From assembly GCA_028532985.1 (NCBI GenBank), contig JANCIK010000013.1:930001-994000 (forward strand): a stretch of DNA of 64,000 nt. The letters are read 5' to 3'. Source of the DNA: Stropharia rugosoannulata. Its lineage: Eukaryota > Basidiomycota > Agaricomycetes > Agaricales > Strophariaceae. Numbering within the stretch: position 1 is the first letter of the stretch; every line of letters starts with the position of its first letter. The position numbers were made by a program, and so were the translations under genes. This document shows positions 45,903 to 58,213 of the stretch, one piece after another. Below the pieces are notes generated by a model. It ran no database searches. It was given only the letters and a program-made list of their open reading frames with translations, and was not told the DNA's origin.

Positions 45903-47129
45903 ATGGCGACCCAATTCGACCCTGCGAACGCTCAGAATCTCATGGAGGTGCGTCGCGGTCCCTGGTGGGCATCTGGCCGGCCCTGTGTGATTAGCCACTG
46001 ATTGACACTTCTCCGGCGCCTAGATCGAGAAACAGTGAGTGACGCTCACCCGCAGTCAGCTGCGCACCGGGCAGGGCATCGGCTGAGCGCTCTTTTCAAT
46101 ACTTCAGGTTCGCTGTGAAAGCCGTCGAGCAGGCGCAGGTACTTCATCCTCCAAGTTCTATATGCGGCATTTTGAATGTGGTGTTGACGGCGTTTTTTGC
46201 CCCGCACAGACGTACTGGAACCTCTTGGAGAAGGTCAACCCGAAAGAGCTGAAATTGACCAAGTGAGACCCCATCCCGTACCGCCCCCAGGGCTAGGGTC
46301 TGACTGACTGAATCTTCTGCGCCTCTCCCTTGCCCACCTGTCCTCTTCCCTGTCGTTCCGTGCCGCTGTGGTATCTGTGACACTCAGGTATGACGATGAG
46401 ATTTTCGACCACTTGATGAAGACGTTCCCGGAACTTGCGACGGAGCCGTACGAGAAGATCACCAAGATCGACGAAGACTGGATGAAGAGCGCGGACGGCA
46501 AGAAACGCTGGCGCGATTTCATCGAGAGGTGCACTCGCTCTGCGCTCCTCATTATAATGGAGTTTCGTTACTGACGGACGGCTGCACTTCCTCTTTTTGG
46601 TCGATGTTACGCAGCTATAAGGAGAAGATCAAGGACTACAACTTTGGCTCCCTCATCCGCACGGACGCGCGCGACGAGTACGGCGAGACCAACACGATAT
46701 TCGGTACGTTCACCTGTCGCTTTCTTTTTCCTGTCTATTCCTGTCATTCCTGCCATATGCAATGCTGCTCCATGTCCCAACTCATGCGGAACGTATGCTA
46801 ACATTGTTTTAATAACCTTTAGTTACACGGATACAGGTTCGTCTATACCCCAATAAATTGGCTATCATCTGGCTAACACCGCTTCCTTGTCCAGTTCTAC
46901 GCCTTCGAAGTACGTCTCCTCTTCGGCTTCCTTCGTGAAGCGAAGCAGGCTTCCACTGCCATTGTACACGCGCTGACTGCGCATTTTATTTTATCGCTAG
47001 ATTGCGCGGAACAGGCTCGGGCTGAACGAGAAGGCGCACGAGATCGCGGTGGCGGAGGCGATCAAGGAGAAGGCGAAGAAAGAGAAGGAGGCAAAGGCTG
47101 CGGCCAAAAAGAAGGGTGGAAAGTCATAG
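45903..47129 (+). CDS. PBDC1: PBDC1 / yeast Ypl225w-type chaperone of eEF1A
   Basis: Start ATG 45903 (MATQFDPANAQNLME), end TAG 47129 (KKKGGKS). About nine exons give a protein of about 160 residues: FAVKAVEQAQTYWNLLE, YDDEIFDHLMKTFPEL, NFGSLIRTDARDEYGETNTIF, VTRIQFYAFEIARNRLGLNE, then a Lys/Ala tail. This matches PBDC1/DUF757; the yeast member assists folding of new eEF1A. Three exons are tiny: 46024-46034 (11 nt), 46823-46836 (14 nt) and 46895-46909 (15 nt), with consensus splice sites and preserved frame. The long basic tail is usual. Expressed in the cytosol, probably with ribosomal genes. Confidence 0.93.
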
Positions 47130-48532
47130 GCGCTGGTAGTGGCCGTGTCGCTGGGCAGGAAACCCCGTGTAATAATTTGAAGTTTATTTTCTTGGTTGTT
47201 CCAATTGCGTTACGTTGAAGGGTGCAGGGTGTTCTGAAGGTACCGATGGTAGGTGGGAATGTAAGGTTGGTGACGCTTAACTATTGAATTCAAGACAGGG
47301 CCCGCGTCGTCAGTTTATGATCGACATGTGCTTCATGCCAATTTCCTGTACTTGAAGAAAACACTTACGGTGCAGGTTCTGACTATCTGACATATGCATA
47401 TGTTCCTGTTCTTTGTGGACTACAGATACGCATGGAATGGGTATGATTCGATGAGGGTGCCTGAATTATCATGACAGAGTCAAGAAGCTGCTGTAGTAAA
47501 ATATTACATTGCGCAATGTTGCCTTTTTGTTTCTATGGCCCTGACACGCGTTCTGCTGTGATGTTTTCCGCGGAGATACAAAAGTAACATGTCCAGTGAG
47601 CCAAAAATATCGAATTCGATCTTGTGGTGTACGTACTTGCATGCGTTAACCCACATGCACCACGGATTCACGGAGTGTCAAGCTTCTCTTCTTCAATATG
47701 ATCTATCACTTTGTCTAATAGCTTATTACTGTCATAACGCAAGGCAAGGCACTCGATCGAGTCGCAGAATGCTATGAATGGTAAATTAAGCGCCCTTAGG
47801 TATACATACAGGTCTAATTTTAGACTTGTAACTAAGACATATGGAAATTGCTATATTTGTCGCAGGAGTGTATGTACACAACTGCTAACATTTCATTCCA
47901 ATAACTTGAAAGGCGGTACAAGGCGACCATAAGGTGAACTGGGTCGTACGACCATTCTGATCAAGACCCGTGGTGGCGCATTTAAGTTTGAGTTTATAGA
48001 TGCTTTTCCGCCACTGGTCCGCTGCGCCGTTAGTAATAGTACTATCCATTTACGGTGTCCGCTCATAAATTCCGCCTGGGACGAGTTATCACCGAAAACA
48101 TAAAAATGAACAAGCTACTCCAAGGCAGCTCTGCTCTGATACAGCTGCCCCATTGCACGGAAGAACTGGCGCAACAGAAAATGGCTCAGCATGAGCCCAT
48201 ATTGAGGCTGGAGTGCAGTATACCCTGGACCCTGTCACATGCTGCTCGGCTACGGCTTCTTAACAGTTCGCGACGTAACGTAAACTCCCCAAGTTGTCAT
48301 CGAAATTATGGGAGCCTGGTTCTGTTTTGCTGTCTAACCTCCTCTCTCGCCCTGGTCCTTTTTTCGCCTTTTCGCTTTTCTCCTCGAGCCCCCGTCCTTT
48401 CTCCTTGAATCCAACTCGACTGTGCTGATATCGCAGACCCCGCAGCTATTCGAACTATGACTGTCAATCGGACCCCTTTCTACAGTACGCCCGCTGCTTA
48501 TCTCCTTGAGAGTCAGAGTCGGGCGCTTATGC
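47130..48532. other. Intergenic, no gene seen
   Basis: 1.4 kb. The first 200 bases likely hold the PBDC1 3' UTR. Near 48457 an ATG opens a short frame (MTVNRTPFYSTPAAYL) that could be an alternative first exon of the next gene. Confidence 0.4.
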
Positions 48533-49370
48533 ATGCGTGTGTATCCACTACATGATCATACAGGTATTGCTCTGTTTACTGCGGTACTGCAGAGTGTCTT
48601 TGGCATTGTGGCGGGGTTCGTTAATGGACGGTCGCCATACCTATGTGAGTGCTTGGACAAGCTTGAAGCTGGATCTAGCCCCCAGAGACTAACGTTGTTG
48701 GGTTTTAATGCTGCAGATATCTTTGGAAAGCTCGCTAGTGGCCTGTCTGTGGCAACGTGGATGTGGATATCAATTTTGTGAGTGAACCATATATATGAGT
48801 TCGTTCAATGACCTAACTGGTGCATAGGTTCAGATTTAACCATCGACCAGAGTCGAGCAGCCCGTTGTGTCGCGCATATGCGCATTTTATCTCCTTTGTC
48901 TTTCTCGCCGTCGTCTGGCTAGGTATGGGTTTACGCCTTGAACCAACGCATATACCTACTCATTCACAATTCTGTTTCGTTTGTGTAACAGCGGTGGGCA
49001 TAATGCTTGCTTCGCAGATGCCCTGGGAGTGCGGCGCGAACAAGACCCTCTGGTGCGCCGCCGACAGCTTCTCTAGCGCCCTCGCGTTCTGCACCAGCTT
49101 CGCATGTAAGTACCGCTCGAGCCTCGCGTGCAACGAGGCTTTCTGCGTTACGTGTCTCCAAATTAAAGAAGCAGCACTGACGCCTTCCCTTCTTTACTTC
49201 CTTTGCCTTCCGTCGCTCCATGCGACTTCATTAATGGAACTATAGCAACGGCAGCCGCAGTGGTCATATACCAGACTGCAGCTCGCACGGGGGCAGGTCT
49301 GTCAGTGAATATCGGTCAGATAGGCAAGCGCGAGCTGCCCGCGGACGACATGATCGAACGCATGGACTAG
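48533..49370 (+). CDS. MARVEL-like four-helix membrane protein
   Basis: A small integral membrane protein with four hydrophobic segments, spliced from about five exons. Likely start ATG 48533 (MRVYPLHDHTGIALFTAVLQ), although an upstream exon from 48457 is possible. Segments: GIALFTAVLQSVFGIVAGF; IFGKLASGLSVATWMWISIL; AHFISFVFLAVVWLGMG; SSALAFCTSFA joined to TAAAVVIYQTA. A loop holds two Cys in WECGANKTLWCAAD, a common layout of fungal MARVEL-type proteins (WL...C..C..C in the second half). It ends ELPADDMIERMD at TAG 49370. No PPxY motif. Function unknown. Confidence 0.75.
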
Positions 49371-50129
49371 GCTCGCCCGGCAACCCTGTTACAATAGAGC
49401 TACTCAAAGTGCTTCCAGTCAACTCTTGGCTAGGAACGCGGCGTGAAGGATACGCTGCGCTAGACCTCACAGCCAAGGCATACTTATTCCCTCCCCAAAT
49501 TTACCCTGCGACTACCCACCAGTTTATACCGCGTAATGCTGGGGCTGTATATTCCCCGCTCTGTGAAAATTATGTATATACCACGCCTGTTGTTTGCTTT
49601 TTTCGCGGTACATATCCTCCCTCCCTCTCCCCTCCCTCTCTCCTCTTCCCTCCTTCGTCCTGACCCTGTACGTATATACCTTGGCCGAAATGTAGCGGCT
49701 TTCTAGTGGCAATTGGCTTACGCACTTGGAGATGCATACACCCTCGCTTTGTCAATTGCTTTGCAAAGTACATAGTATTTAAGTAGTAGAATGCAGACCC
49801 GCAGTACTCTCATTCATTGGTTTATTTATGGATCACTTGGATAGTAGTTATGGTTGTCTAATAAAATCCGCTGTCCCATCGTGGTTTTCATTTTTCTGCA
49901 TTCACAGCTCACGCTGGTCGACTTGGAAGGAAAGAAGACGTGATAAGTAACTGTTAAGCGACAGGCGCCCGTCTAGAAGCTCTGTAAGGATCAGCACGCC
50001 GTGACCAATTTGTCGTGAGTAATTGCGGGCGGCGAAACAAATTACATAAGCAGTAGCGGCGCAGCTTTGTCGCTGGCTCGCAGCACATTCTCACCACCTC
50101 CCCTCCTCCCAGAGGTCTTTACGACGACC
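49371..50129. other. Intergenic, no gene seen
   Basis: Includes a pyrimidine-rich run (CCTCCCTCTCCCCTCCCTCTC) at 49617-49655 and the GC-rich leader of the next gene. Confidence 0.5.
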
Positions 50130-51976
50130 ATGAATTCCACAGCGGCCTCCCTGGCCCCGCTCTTCGAATTTCTTGAGAGCTCATTAACGACCGCCCAGAC
50201 GACCTTCGACAAGCTCCCCGGCTCCGCCGTCATCCTACGCTATGTCAAGAGCTCCCACCAGAACGACCCCGGCCGCACCCTGCTCGAGCTTATTCTCATC
50301 ATCTTCGCCATCCGCACCCTTTTGCAGTCGCGCACACAGTCAGACAGCAACGGCTCACATTTCATCAAGTTCAGCGACAAGGTGCGCGCTTTCGTTAGAT
50401 TGGCTTGGTGCTACGTGAAACAAGGCGTACTCATGCCGTTTTGGATGTGCAGGAGGTCGATGAGCTCGTTGATGAGTGGGTTCCTGAGCCGTTGGCGCAG
50501 CCCCTGACCACGACGGAAGAGGCCGACCTGGCTGCCGTCCCCATCATCGCTGGCTCGAACGGACCCAAGCCCAAACTTCTGTCCACAGGCAAAACGGCCA
50601 TCAACCTCGCCAGCTTCAACTTCACCGGGCTCGCGGGCAACGAATACATCAAACAGCGTGCGATAGAAACACTCCGCAAATACGGACTGGGCAGCTGCGG
50701 CCCGCCAGGGTTCTACGGCACACTAGGTCAGTCAGTCTTCTTCCATCTTGTGCGGGGCATGGATTGACGCTCTAGTAGATGTACACATGCAATTGGAACA
50801 CGATATCGCCGACTTCCTGGGCACGGAGGCTGCGATTCTGTACTCTCAAGGCTTTTCGACCGTCTCATCCGTCATCCCGGCGTTCTGCAAGCGTGGCGAC
50901 ATTATTGTCGCAGACCGTGCTGTGAACTTTGCTCTTCAGAAGGGTATCCAAATCTCCCGCTCCACCGTGCGCTGGTATGATCATAATGATCTGGGGAGCC
51001 TCGAGGAAGTCCTGCTGTCCATTGAAAAGGAGAGGAAAAAGCGCCGTGCACCCCTCACGCGCCGATTCATCATCACGGAAGGCATTTTCCAGAAAGACGG
51101 TGTTATGGCCGACCTCCCTAAATTGGTACGTTAAATCTACGCTTGTCTATGTGAGGGCAATTTTCTGAAGATTGTCTATCAATTGGATAGATTGAACTTA
51201 AGTACAAATACAAATATCGCCTGATCCTCGATGAAACCTACTCCTTCGGCAGTGTTGGACGTACCGGCCGCGGTCTGACCGAATTGTACAACGTTCCCGC
51301 CTCTAAAGTCGATATGCTCTTGGGTTCTTGCGCAACAGGACTTGCCTCTGCCGGCGGTTTCTGCGCGGGGTCACGTATCGTCGTCGACCACCAACGTATC
51401 AACGGCCCATCATTCGTCTTCTCAGCATCTATGCCCGCCCTCCTTGCAGTCGCCGCATCGGAAGGGATCAATATCATCCGCAACACTCCCTCGATATTCG
51501 AGTCCCTCCAGGAGAACGTACGCGCAGCCCGCGCAGTCCTCGACAAAGTCGACTGCATATCCATTCCAAGCCACCCCGCGTCACCCGTCATCCACATCTT
51601 CATTCGCCATGCCTCGCAGGTGCCACCGCCGCCGGCATCCGCCCTGCTTTCCCCCGCTTCGGCGGCGTCAGCCAAGAGCCATCATCACCACTCGCACCCG
51701 ACGTCGATCCACTCGGCGCGCGACGGAGGCGTGTTGGTCGGGTACGGCGTGGCGGAGTATGACGCGGAGGAGCGATTGCTGCAGGAGGTCGTTGAGGAGG
51801 CACTCGCGCACGGCGTGCTCGTCACGCGGGCGAAGCGCCTCAAGGGCCTGGAGATGGTCGAGAGGCGCCCGAGTATACGGCTCGCGCTGACCAGCGCCCT
51901 CAGCAAGAAGGAGGTGGAGAAGGCCGTGGGCACGCTTAAGACGGTACTCATCAAGGTGCTCGGGAAGAAGCGGTAG
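50130..51976 (+). CDS. LCB1: Serine palmitoyltransferase subunit 1
   Basis: An ER membrane subunit that, with LCB2, condenses serine and palmitoyl-CoA in the first step of sphingolipid synthesis. Start ATG 50130 (MNSTAASLAPLFEFLESS), end TAG 51976. A TM helix lies at about residues 55-70 (LLELILIIFAIRTLL). The catalytic-fold region follows: ASFNFTGLAGNEYIKQ, YGLGSCGPPGFYGTLDVH, LILDETYSFGSVGRTGRG and GSCATGLASAGGFCAGS. The last segment is where LCB2 carries the PLP lysine; LCB1 lacks it, as here. About 540 residues, normal length, with a low-complexity His/Ser insert near residue 440. Four or five introns; the one after FSDK and the one before IELKYKYKYRLIL are clear. Confidence 0.95.
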
Positions 51977-52711
51977 GCGGCGCACTTTGCCGCTGTACTG
52001 GCTCGACTTCCCACGCCTTCGTTATCTTCGCTGCCCCCTCGATTCGCCTCTTGGTCGCTGTGTTTTGATGATTATAATCTTATTGCTCATCTAGAAACTA
52101 ATTATCGCAGATTGCAAATTGTGTATACCCACGGCGCTACGCTAGTCTTTTGTACGGGTATAGATGGATATTTCATGTCTGGTTGGCTTGGCTTTGGCGT
52201 TGATTGAAAGTGTGTGGTTGAGCTACCACGGTAAGGCGTCAAGTACGAGTCTTGGTGTTGATGGATGTGCGTCTTTGTACCACTTTTACAGTCGAGAGGA
52301 AGTGCAGATTTCATCAATACATAAGTTGCCGGGCGCTTATCGTGTCATCCAGTGGAGGTGCCACTCGAGTCGGTTCATTTACTGATTGCACCACAGTGGT
52401 CACCTAATAACGACCTCCCCATCATGTCGTGTGTGCTTTGACCTCCTCTCTGTACTATACTGACTGGCCCAATCCCACGCTGGCAGTGGCATTCCTGTAA
52501 CGTCGGTCGAACCACCAAAGCAACTTGACTGATGGGAATTGTGGCCCGGATGCAAGCTGACGATGGCCACAGGCCCTTTGTCCACTGAACTTGACAGTTG
52601 ATACTCTAGAAAATCCTATAAAACCTGTAAAGCAGTGGCAAATATTTTCTTCGGCGCTTCTCTCCTTGCTAAGTACCAAAGTATCCGACTTGCATATCTC
52701 TTGTTTCTGCC
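51977..52711. other. Intergenic, no gene seen
   Basis: Spacer between LCB1 and the kinase gene; no repeat or RNA recognised. Confidence 0.5.
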
Positions 52712-54317
52712 ATGTCATTTTTCAGCTTGACCGGCGCGGCGCTCCCATTCGATGACCCCTTCGCGCACAAACACACCACGCACACCAGTCTCGCCGAGCT
52801 TCAGCAGGGCGGGCGCGTTGACTCTGTGGTCCAGGCGCAGGCCCAGCCGTTCCGCCAGTTCGGCCGCCGCGAAGCGGACGGCGTGCGCTGTGTCGAGTTC
52901 GTGCCCGTGCACGTCATCCGCGAGGGTGGCAGGAATAACGTCCCCGCGTCAATCGAGGTCGTGCGCGCTCTCACCTACGCAGACGCGCACGACGACGCGG
53001 ATGCGGACGTACACGCGCACCGGCTGTGGGTCGTGAAGCTGTCGAGCAGAGCGAGCGCGAAGATGAGCCGGGACATGAACGCACACCTGCACATCATACG
53101 CACGCGGAGGGCCGAGCACCAGCTGGGGTATGCGTTCTTGATGGACGCGACGTGTATTTGTCTAGACGACACTTTGGCTCTTCTCATGGTATGTGTGGCT
53201 GGAGTCTTCTGCGTGAGGCGCTTGGTGTTTATTATTGAATATTGCGTTTCGTGTAGCCTCTAGCGATGGTCGATCTAAGGGATTACCTGCGCCGCGTTGA
53301 CGGTGAATACCGCGACCGCGCGCGTAGGTTCATTGCGCAAATCGTAAGACAACTACTTTTTTCCTTGGAGTTCCATCAAGTCAATAACCAAATTTATTTT
53401 GCAGGCTCTGGCGATCGCCACCTTACACAGTATCGGAATCGTCCACGGTGATCTCAAGCCAGGAAATGTCCTGATTGACTACAAAGAGAACGTCAAGCTG
53501 GTCGATTTCGGGTCGTGCATCCTTAAAGCTGGCACGCCGCTGACAGAAAAGGCCTTGGTTATGCCCGTCGCTGAGTTTGACGACGAGTATAAGAAGATTC
53601 TGCTCTACTCCGACAGCTTCCTGGACATAGCGTCGGGCCTGCAAGCGACTACTGGGCGCTGGGCTGCATGGCCTATGAGTTGGAAACCGCCGTGCAGACT
53701 GAGCTCACGGAGGAACAGCGCGGTAATAACGTAGGTCGATTTAGTCTGGATATTATTACTTAAAAGTTGACGCGTCCTTGCTAGGTGTTGTTTGATCGAA
53801 AGATGATGAAGCTGTGGTTGACTAAACACCCTTTTTACTTGAGCCAAGCAATGGACTGGGATGCTTTCAGGAAGATGTTGCCAGATGCGGGAAAAAATCT
53901 CGACGAAGTCTCGCTCTCTCTACTTGCAGGGGTGAGTGCTCTTGAGAAAGGTACTTTGCAAAATACTCATGTGCATGTTAGCTTCTTTCGCCCTTGCGCC
54001 AATCTCGATCCTCGATCGAAGACTTATTAAGCCATACTTACTTTCTCAGAGACGAGTAATTGCATTTCTCGTCACTTGGAAACTTCATGATGCTCATAAA
54101 TAAATTTCTAGCTCTACCTCAGAATTCGAGATGCTCGAGCACGGTATGCCTATTTTAAGACGTCTCAGGCTAATTCTTTTACTAATACTAGTTCATAGAT
54201 TTGGGAAAGCCAGAACTCCATGACGCAAGGCTGCAAGACGCCCGCTACCATGCTGAACCATTGAAGGACTATGAAAGTTACGTTTTGGCTTTGGGTCCTG
54301 AGCAACTGGGAGCTTAA
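52712..54317 (+). CDS. Divergent serine/threonine protein kinase
   Basis: Start ATG 52712 ([15 protein letters not shown]), end TAA 54317 (LGPEQLGA). The N-lobe is poor in motifs: no clear glycine loop; LWVVKLSS may hold the ATP-site Lys. The C-lobe is plain: [43 protein letters not shown] and, after an intron, [14 protein letters not shown]. The catalytic loop reads HGD instead of HRD, and the metal-binding DFG is kept. A 50- or 59-nt intron (53567-53616 or 53558-53616) removes what looks like a frame break in the activation segment. The APE motif is not obvious. The last small exons read SEFEMLEHG and [16 protein letters not shown]. Family and substrate are unknown; activity is plausible. 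Confidence 0.75.
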
Positions 54318-56865
54318 ACATAGGTATTCAGCCTGTATATCAGATTGTTTGTCCATAGGTAGTAGACCGCTATTGTGCGTTAGTAGTACATAATACGCAC
54401 TGTAAATAAAACATGTCTTGTCATTTCGAAAAAAAGATGTACGTTTGCGTTGGAAATCCCATCGCGCTGTTTGAAAAACAATCTTTCTTCTCAGAGGAAG
54501 CGACCTAATACTAACTATAATAAATGTTAAAGTTTCTCTCTTGGCTGATTCACTCCTACTCGGATGGACTTCAGGGATGCCTCCTACGGGTCATGGACTC
54601 CAGCTTACGTGCACCCGCCATGACGCCGCATCCGCCCTACTAGACCGATTCGACTTGGGGATGAAGTCGCAAGCAGCGGAGATACATATTTTGTGCGGTG
54701 AGTTAAGTGGCGGTGGACACCGACCACTGGCAAGGCCTGTGCGGACACATACTCATCAGACCCCCATTGTGCACATAGTATATATTCGTATCCTTGTGCC
54801 AAATGTGCAAGTTCCGTGGGCGTATGTGGTCCTCATAGATTCATCGGGTACAAGAAGGTATAACAGATACCCCATATCTTTATAATTATGACACGCTTTT
54901 GTATGTAGGTGTTTGGCTGACGGAGTCGCGGCATGCAGACCTGGGTTTGAGCTGGTTATGGAGTGACAAAAGGAGGTTAAATGCAATGCAATGGTCTGAT
55001 ACCGCCAACCAAACCAATCACATATAGTACGCTATGTGTGTAGCACTACTATCGTACTTTTGCCAAACTTTTGCATCAGCGGCCAATCGGCGGCTGGCAC
55101 TTTATGAGTCTATAAGCACCGCGCGCGCCAGCGCGCCCAATGCGCGCTGATTGCGCGGCGCGTTAACAGTGCCGTGACGCTTCATGTTATACTATTTACA
55201 AATGCTTTACAACATTACTTACATACTACTTTGTTTACTGTGTACGCCCTAAGCCACAGCGTAGCGAGGCGGAACTTGTGTCCATTTAATAATATATGTC
55301 CCCACTATCGTCTAATCGAGCTCTGCATAGAGTCAATTAGAGACAACCACGTGAATATGTCATAGTATAATGTAGTAGTGAAGTCCTTGTGTAGTCCTTG
55401 ATCTTCAATATTACTGTGAGCTGCATATTTGTTTTAGCTGACGCAGAAGCACATATAGAGCTGTAACCAAGATGGATTATGAGCTTTCAAATTTTGTGAA
55501 CTGCACTACGTGGGGAGGGTAGTATAGTGAGTTCAAAAACCGTCAGTCAATAATCACTTGAGCTCTAGATGTGTCCTGCTGATCAAAATAAAACGACAGC
55601 TATAAGATAATTTTGTCGTTGCAGGATCTTATTCTGTTTCCAGCATTAGTATAGTCATTCTGTAGCTAAAAAATTAGTTCGACATACTAATTGATCTTGA
55701 TTTGTATTAGATTGGTGAATAAATTGGTTTCCAGAAACAACAAAATTGCTCGCTCCTTGAAACATATCTTTATGTGGCAGATTGGTTGAGATGATGCCCA
55801 ATTTAAGATATACTATGGCCTTACGATATGTGGTGACTACGTCTGGTATTTTCTTTAATTGTTTTTCTAAAATACGCTATAGGCATCATACCAGTTAGTT
55901 CTCGCGTTCAAACCCCCAACAATAATTAACCTACTTTATGATCGTTATAGAAAGGCTCCAAATAATCTGTATCGATGGATGCGATGTCCACCTCGACGGA
56001 TTCATGTAATACCGTATTAATTGATGATAATAAACTGTCATTGTACTACGAAGTCAAAACCCTTAAGAAATGTGATCATATTTTATGAATACCCACAAAT
56101 GATATGAGTGTAGAAGGACGGCAAGTTCACTGTCGTAGTTGCAGATGGATGCCATATCTACAGCACGCCAGACTTGAGAGGCAAGGTGAGACAATCGGAT
56201 AGAAAATTCGGATGTATTTTGAGCAAGGTTCATGTATACGGGGTTTGAATAGATACGCTGTTCCAGGGTGGCAATCTTCTTGAGCAGATCGAGCAAGGAG
56301 GTCAACCGAAGCTCGATGTCACTCTGAAGGGAACATGGTGAATCTTCGTCAGGATCCAATCTGCGACAACAGAGAGGGGGCATGTCTTCTTGGATAGAAG
56401 TTTTTGCAAGCTAGTGAAGGATGGGAAACGCTCTGTGTAGAACTTTTGAAAGTGTTGCATGGCCTTTATATTAATCAGTGCACTGCAAGCACAGCCTATA
56501 CAAACACAAATGTCCAGTCGAACGGGTTTGCTGTCTAATGTGTGATTCATTGTATGGCACGTTGCAACAATGAGGCAGGGCAGTGGCCTGCAGTACTTAG
56601 TAAAATTTCAAAGCGATGTATGTACATGAACGAAGAGGGGCTGTACACCCTAAGGTATTAAACCATATCCCGCAGTGCACGCACCAGCAACGTGTTTTCA
56701 ATTTGCGAGCGCTCAGCGTGTCTAATGATATTAGGATATGTCGCCGTCACTGCTCACATGAACAAGTTATGTACAGTTGTGAAATGCTTTATAATTGGTC
56801 TAACGTGAGCACTGCCGCATTCCGCTCACAGGTATCCCAGTCCTTCTGACTATTCAACGTGTATC
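54318..56865. other. Gene-poor AT-rich region with a GC-rich hairpin island
   Basis: 2.5 kb without a confident gene. At 55096-55173 a compact GC-rich island of GCGCGC words is bounded by GGCACT and its complement AGTGCC. Minus frames at 56063-56550 (SDIELRLTSLLDLLKKIATLEQRIY) look partly helical and may be a decayed gene; no domain was recognised. Confidence 0.4.
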
Positions 56866-57280
56866 ATGTGTAAGTTTAGATGGTCCAGTACCTCATATAA
56901 CCCACTCACAGAGAATGCTCCACTCGCCCACCTGCGCATCCACAGCCACGAGCGAATTCAATTAAATGTAGCATTACGTACACCCGCGATGGGCAGTACG
57001 ACGGCGGGACGCGTCCGTCCGAGCCAAATAGGCAACGAACTTCAGTGGCAATGCGCGCTCTGCAGCCTGCAGGCTGCGGTACGTTTCAGTAGACGCCGCG
57101 CGCCCATGCGCGTTCCGCTTCGTTCCTGCTATAAATGCTGCGGCACGCGTCAAAGACAGTGCCCGTGCTAGTAGGGTTGGGACTGGCGCGTACGCGTGGA
57201 TGCCTCGTACGGCTGGTGTATGGGTGGCGCGCAAGGGGCCGGCGATCGCACACAGACGCACAGGTGTTACTTGCAAGTAC
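56866..57280 (-). pseudogene. Decayed copy of the multi-spanning membrane gene's last exon
   Basis: This matches about 19733-20150 in the 3' part of the gene at 19764-21675: TAAGATGGTCCAGTACCTCA and CTCGCCCACCTGCGCATCCA are shared almost exactly, and the minus-strand protein (GIHAYAPVP, FIAGTKRNAHG, TETYRSLQ) parallels GVDAYAPAP, LIAGTKRGAHG and TYRSLQ. Frame breaks have removed the PPSY motif. It sits 36 kb from the parent gene in an AT-rich zone, which implies dispersal rather than tandem duplication. Confidence 0.8.
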
Positions 57281-58213
57281 TGTCAAGGTTTTTAACTGAT
57301 GTGTTACTATTGCCTAATTTAGGAAGGATCCTTACTATAACGGGCAAATCCTATTTTACAGGAGCTGGGTCGTCCCAAAAGAGCAGAAAACACCGTTTTC
57401 GAGCCAGCATAGCTATAAATGGAATAGAAAACATATCAGATAACATTAGAAGCGGTAATAAACCTTCTGTTCAACGGAACTTAGGGAATCAATCGATCAA
57501 CACTTGTTTGTCGAAACAGAATCTGTATTGAACCAAGTTCTATCCCACTGGGATAATGGCAAGGAAATGGTCGTCTTCATATCTCCCTAGCTTGACCTTA
57601 TCTCTTGCGGGTATGCTGTGTTCATGACAATGTTATACGTTCGAAGGCTTCTGTTATGGTACATTTACTAGATCATAACACGGCTTCTCGAAATAATCAT
57701 GCGAGTTGCTACACCAACAATCTCACAGTAACGATCCTTCTTGAAATATTATCGCATCGTTTCCAATATCATAGTAAGCGAGGACAAGCCGAATCTATGC
57801 ACAAAAATAAAGGATCCAAACGTATAATGCAGTGGACGAATTCGAAAGATGATGCAAAGTACATAGATAATGTCTAAATAAACAGACTGGGGTCAGGTGC
57901 CGGGTTACGGGCTACGTGAGCATGGCAGATATATACATTATCATCAGAGAAGGGCAGCCGAGCTAAATAAGAGCAACAAAGGTAAATAAGAGCAACAAAG
58001 GTAGCGCTGGTAACCAGACAGCAGCTACGGTTCATTGCATTGATAGCGAGAGTAAGTAGTACTACCATACAACATTATTAACCAAAGTGAGATTTTGAAA
58101 CTGCGCGAAGACCATAGCGGGCGCCTCGTAGAGAGAGAGGGTTGGGGACGGCGGGAGGGATGAAGCAGGAGAGGTGGGGTATGTACAGCGGCGAAGGGCA
58201 GGGAGGGGAGCGC
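57281..58213. other. Intergenic with a 19-bp tandem repeat
   Basis: No gene seen. TAAATAAGAGCAACAAAGG occurs twice in tandem at about 57964-58001. The NoxB 3' UTR is expected at the right end. Confidence 0.5.

Noticed and set aside
51238..52014. Minus-strand and other-frame ORFs over LCB1
   Set aside because: High GC gives long shadow frames; the LCB1 frame explains the conservation.
53558..53616. Frame break in the kinase activation segment
   Set aside because: A short intron with a CTACTCCGACAG acceptor restores the frame to the SDYWALGC block, so no pseudogene call is needed.
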